Positions 5,879 to 6,566 of a stretch of 6,566 nucleotides of DNA are shown here, in pieces. Source of the DNA: Chloroflexota bacterium (GTDB taxonomy: Bacteria > Chloroflexota > Anaerolineae > SpSt-600); the NCBI GenBank assembly GCA_011041825.1, contig DRAO01000314.1, positions 1-6,566 of the forward strand, read 5' to 3'. The position numbers were made by a program, and so were the translations under genes. The notes below the pieces were generated by a model that made no database searches, was not told the DNA's origin, and saw nothing but the letters and a program-made list of their open reading frames with translations. Positions within the stretch are counted from its first letter, which is position 1; every line of letters begins with the position of its first letter.

Positions 5879-6499
5879 GTGAAAAGGTTATGGATTTTGC
5901 TCGTTCTGGCAGTGTTGCTCATCTCAGCCGGGTGTTCGAGAAGTGGAGGAACCTCGGAAGGAGGAATAAGCCCTGAGGGACATTATTACCTGGGGCCGAA
6001 GGATGCCAAAGTCCTGATAGAGGAATTCTCAGATTTCCAATGCCCTTATTGCGGCCTCCACGCCCGTGAGACCTTCCCCAAGATAAAGAGAGAATACATT
6101 GACAAGGGCCTGGTGCGCTATCAATTCATAAACGTGCCCCTGAGAAGCATCCACCCGGCTGCTCAGAAGGCAGCCGAAGCGGCAATGTGCGCAGGGAAGC
6201 AAGGCAAGTTCTGGGAGATGCACGAAGCCCTGTTCAATAACCAACCTCAATGGGTTAGAGCCGGAAACCCAATCCAGATGTTTGAGGGATATGCCTCTGA
6301 GCTAGGATTGGAGGCGGATGCTTTTAATGCCTGCCTGCGGGATGGCGATATGGCCCTCCAGATTGATGATGACATCGCCGAGGCCATTCAGAGGGGGGTG
6401 CGGGCAACCCCTACTTTCTTCATCAATGGCCGTAAGGTGGAAGGCGCTTACCCTTACGAAATCTTTAAGAAAATAATAGAGGAAGAGCTGCAAAAGTAG
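5879..6499 (+). CDS. DsbA-like thioredoxin-fold lipoprotein (thiol-disulfide oxidoreductase)
   Basis: A 206-residue exported protein that likely forms or rearranges disulfides in client proteins outside the cytoplasm. A positively charged start (MKRLW), a hydrophobic core and the lipobox ISAGC give a type II signal peptide, with lipidation at C19. After a Gly/Ser linker comes the DsbA-family thioredoxin fold: strand VLIEEFSDFQ, the active site C55-P-Y-C58, an inserted helical domain (about 90-165), and the cis-proline loop ATPTFFING (P178). A second cysteine pair, C104 and C152, sits in the helical insertion, as in several DsbA-type proteins. Length fits the family (the DSBA/'thioredoxin_4' type). 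The start is GTG at 5879, with GGAGG six bases upstream. The gene stands alone on its strand, between two copies of the inverted-repeat element. A DsbC- or reductase-like role cannot be excluded. Confidence 0.93.
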   Translation: MKRLWILLVLAVLLISAGCSRSGGTSEGGISPEGHYYLGPKDAKVLIEEFSDFQCPYCGLHARETFPKIKREYIDKGLVRYQFINVPLRSIHPAAQKAAEAAMCAGKQGKFWEMHEALFNNQPQWVRAGNPIQMFEGYASELGLEADAFNACLRDGDMALQIDDDIAEAIQRGVRATPTFFINGRKVEGAYPYEIFKKIIEEELQK

Positions 6500-6500
6500 T

Positions 6501-6566
6501 GGGGGTGTTGAAAAAGTGCCATTCTCATTTTGTTTGATGAGCGTTCTCCGTTCGAGGCAGGTTAAA
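6501..6566. mobile_element. MITE-like element, copy 2 (cut by window end)
   Basis: From 6503 to 6566 this matches copy 1 (5622-5685) at a constant offset of 881 bases, with 59 of 64 positions identical and no gaps. All five differences are transitions: 5658/6539, 5664/6545, 5667/6548, 5670/6551 and 5673/6554. The GGGGG end resembles the right end of copy 1 read in reverse. It starts one base after the TAG of the dsbA-like gene, so it forms the 3' untranslated part of that mRNA. The central hairpin and right arm should lie just beyond the window. Confidence 0.85.

Overview
The window looks bacterial: it has a full-length bifunctional glmU, a lipoprotein signal peptide, Shine-Dalgarno sites and sigma-70-type promoters. 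A DUF4910-like M28 peptidase, a CNNM/CorC protein coupled to a HEAT-repeat gene, and an ALG5-like glycosyltransferase together recall Chloroflexota (Anaerolineae-type) genomes. That placement is an impression from gene content and protein style, not a measured result.

Layout. From position 1 to about 5543 every gene lies on the minus strand. Read in the direction of transcription, the order is: an ALG5-like family 2 glycosyltransferase (5543-4779); glmU (4668-3298), which has its own promoter; a CBS/CorC membrane protein overlapping glmU by 4 nt through GTGA; and a HEAT-repeat protein overlapping the CorC gene by 32 nt. A strong hairpin terminator (1046-1088) closes that unit. Beyond it a DUF4910-like zinc peptidase starts at a TTG codon (949) and runs off the window. 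On the plus strand there is one gene, a DsbA-like thioredoxin-fold lipoprotein (5879-6499), transcribed away from the glycosyltransferase.

The most unusual part is the 335-bp divergent intergenic region 5544-5878. It holds a 135-bp element (5622-5756) with 19-bp perfect terminal inverted repeats, a 13-bp central hairpin and two side hairpins, all arranged symmetrically about position 5689. A second copy in the same orientation starts 1-3 bp after the dsbA-like stop codon and is cut by the window end, so the gene sits between two direct copies. The copies differ by five transitions in 64 positions. One pair of changes is compensatory (T-A to C-G) and one keeps a wobble pair in a side hairpin, which suggests selection on fold. 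The divergent promoters on the two sides of copy 1 are also mirror-placed about the same centre, to the base.

Functionally, the minus-strand genes fit cell-envelope work: UDP-GlcNAc synthesis, a membrane divalent-cation (Mg) handling protein, and lipid-linked sugar transfer. The HEAT-repeat protein is probably a partner of the membrane protein. The plus-strand gene is a membrane-anchored thiol oxidoreductase acting outside the cytoplasm. The glycosyltransferase has no ATG, GTG or TTG start upstream of its conserved N-terminal motif, although a near-perfect Shine-Dalgarno sits 6 nt before an ATC codon. This is either a rare AUC start or a base error.
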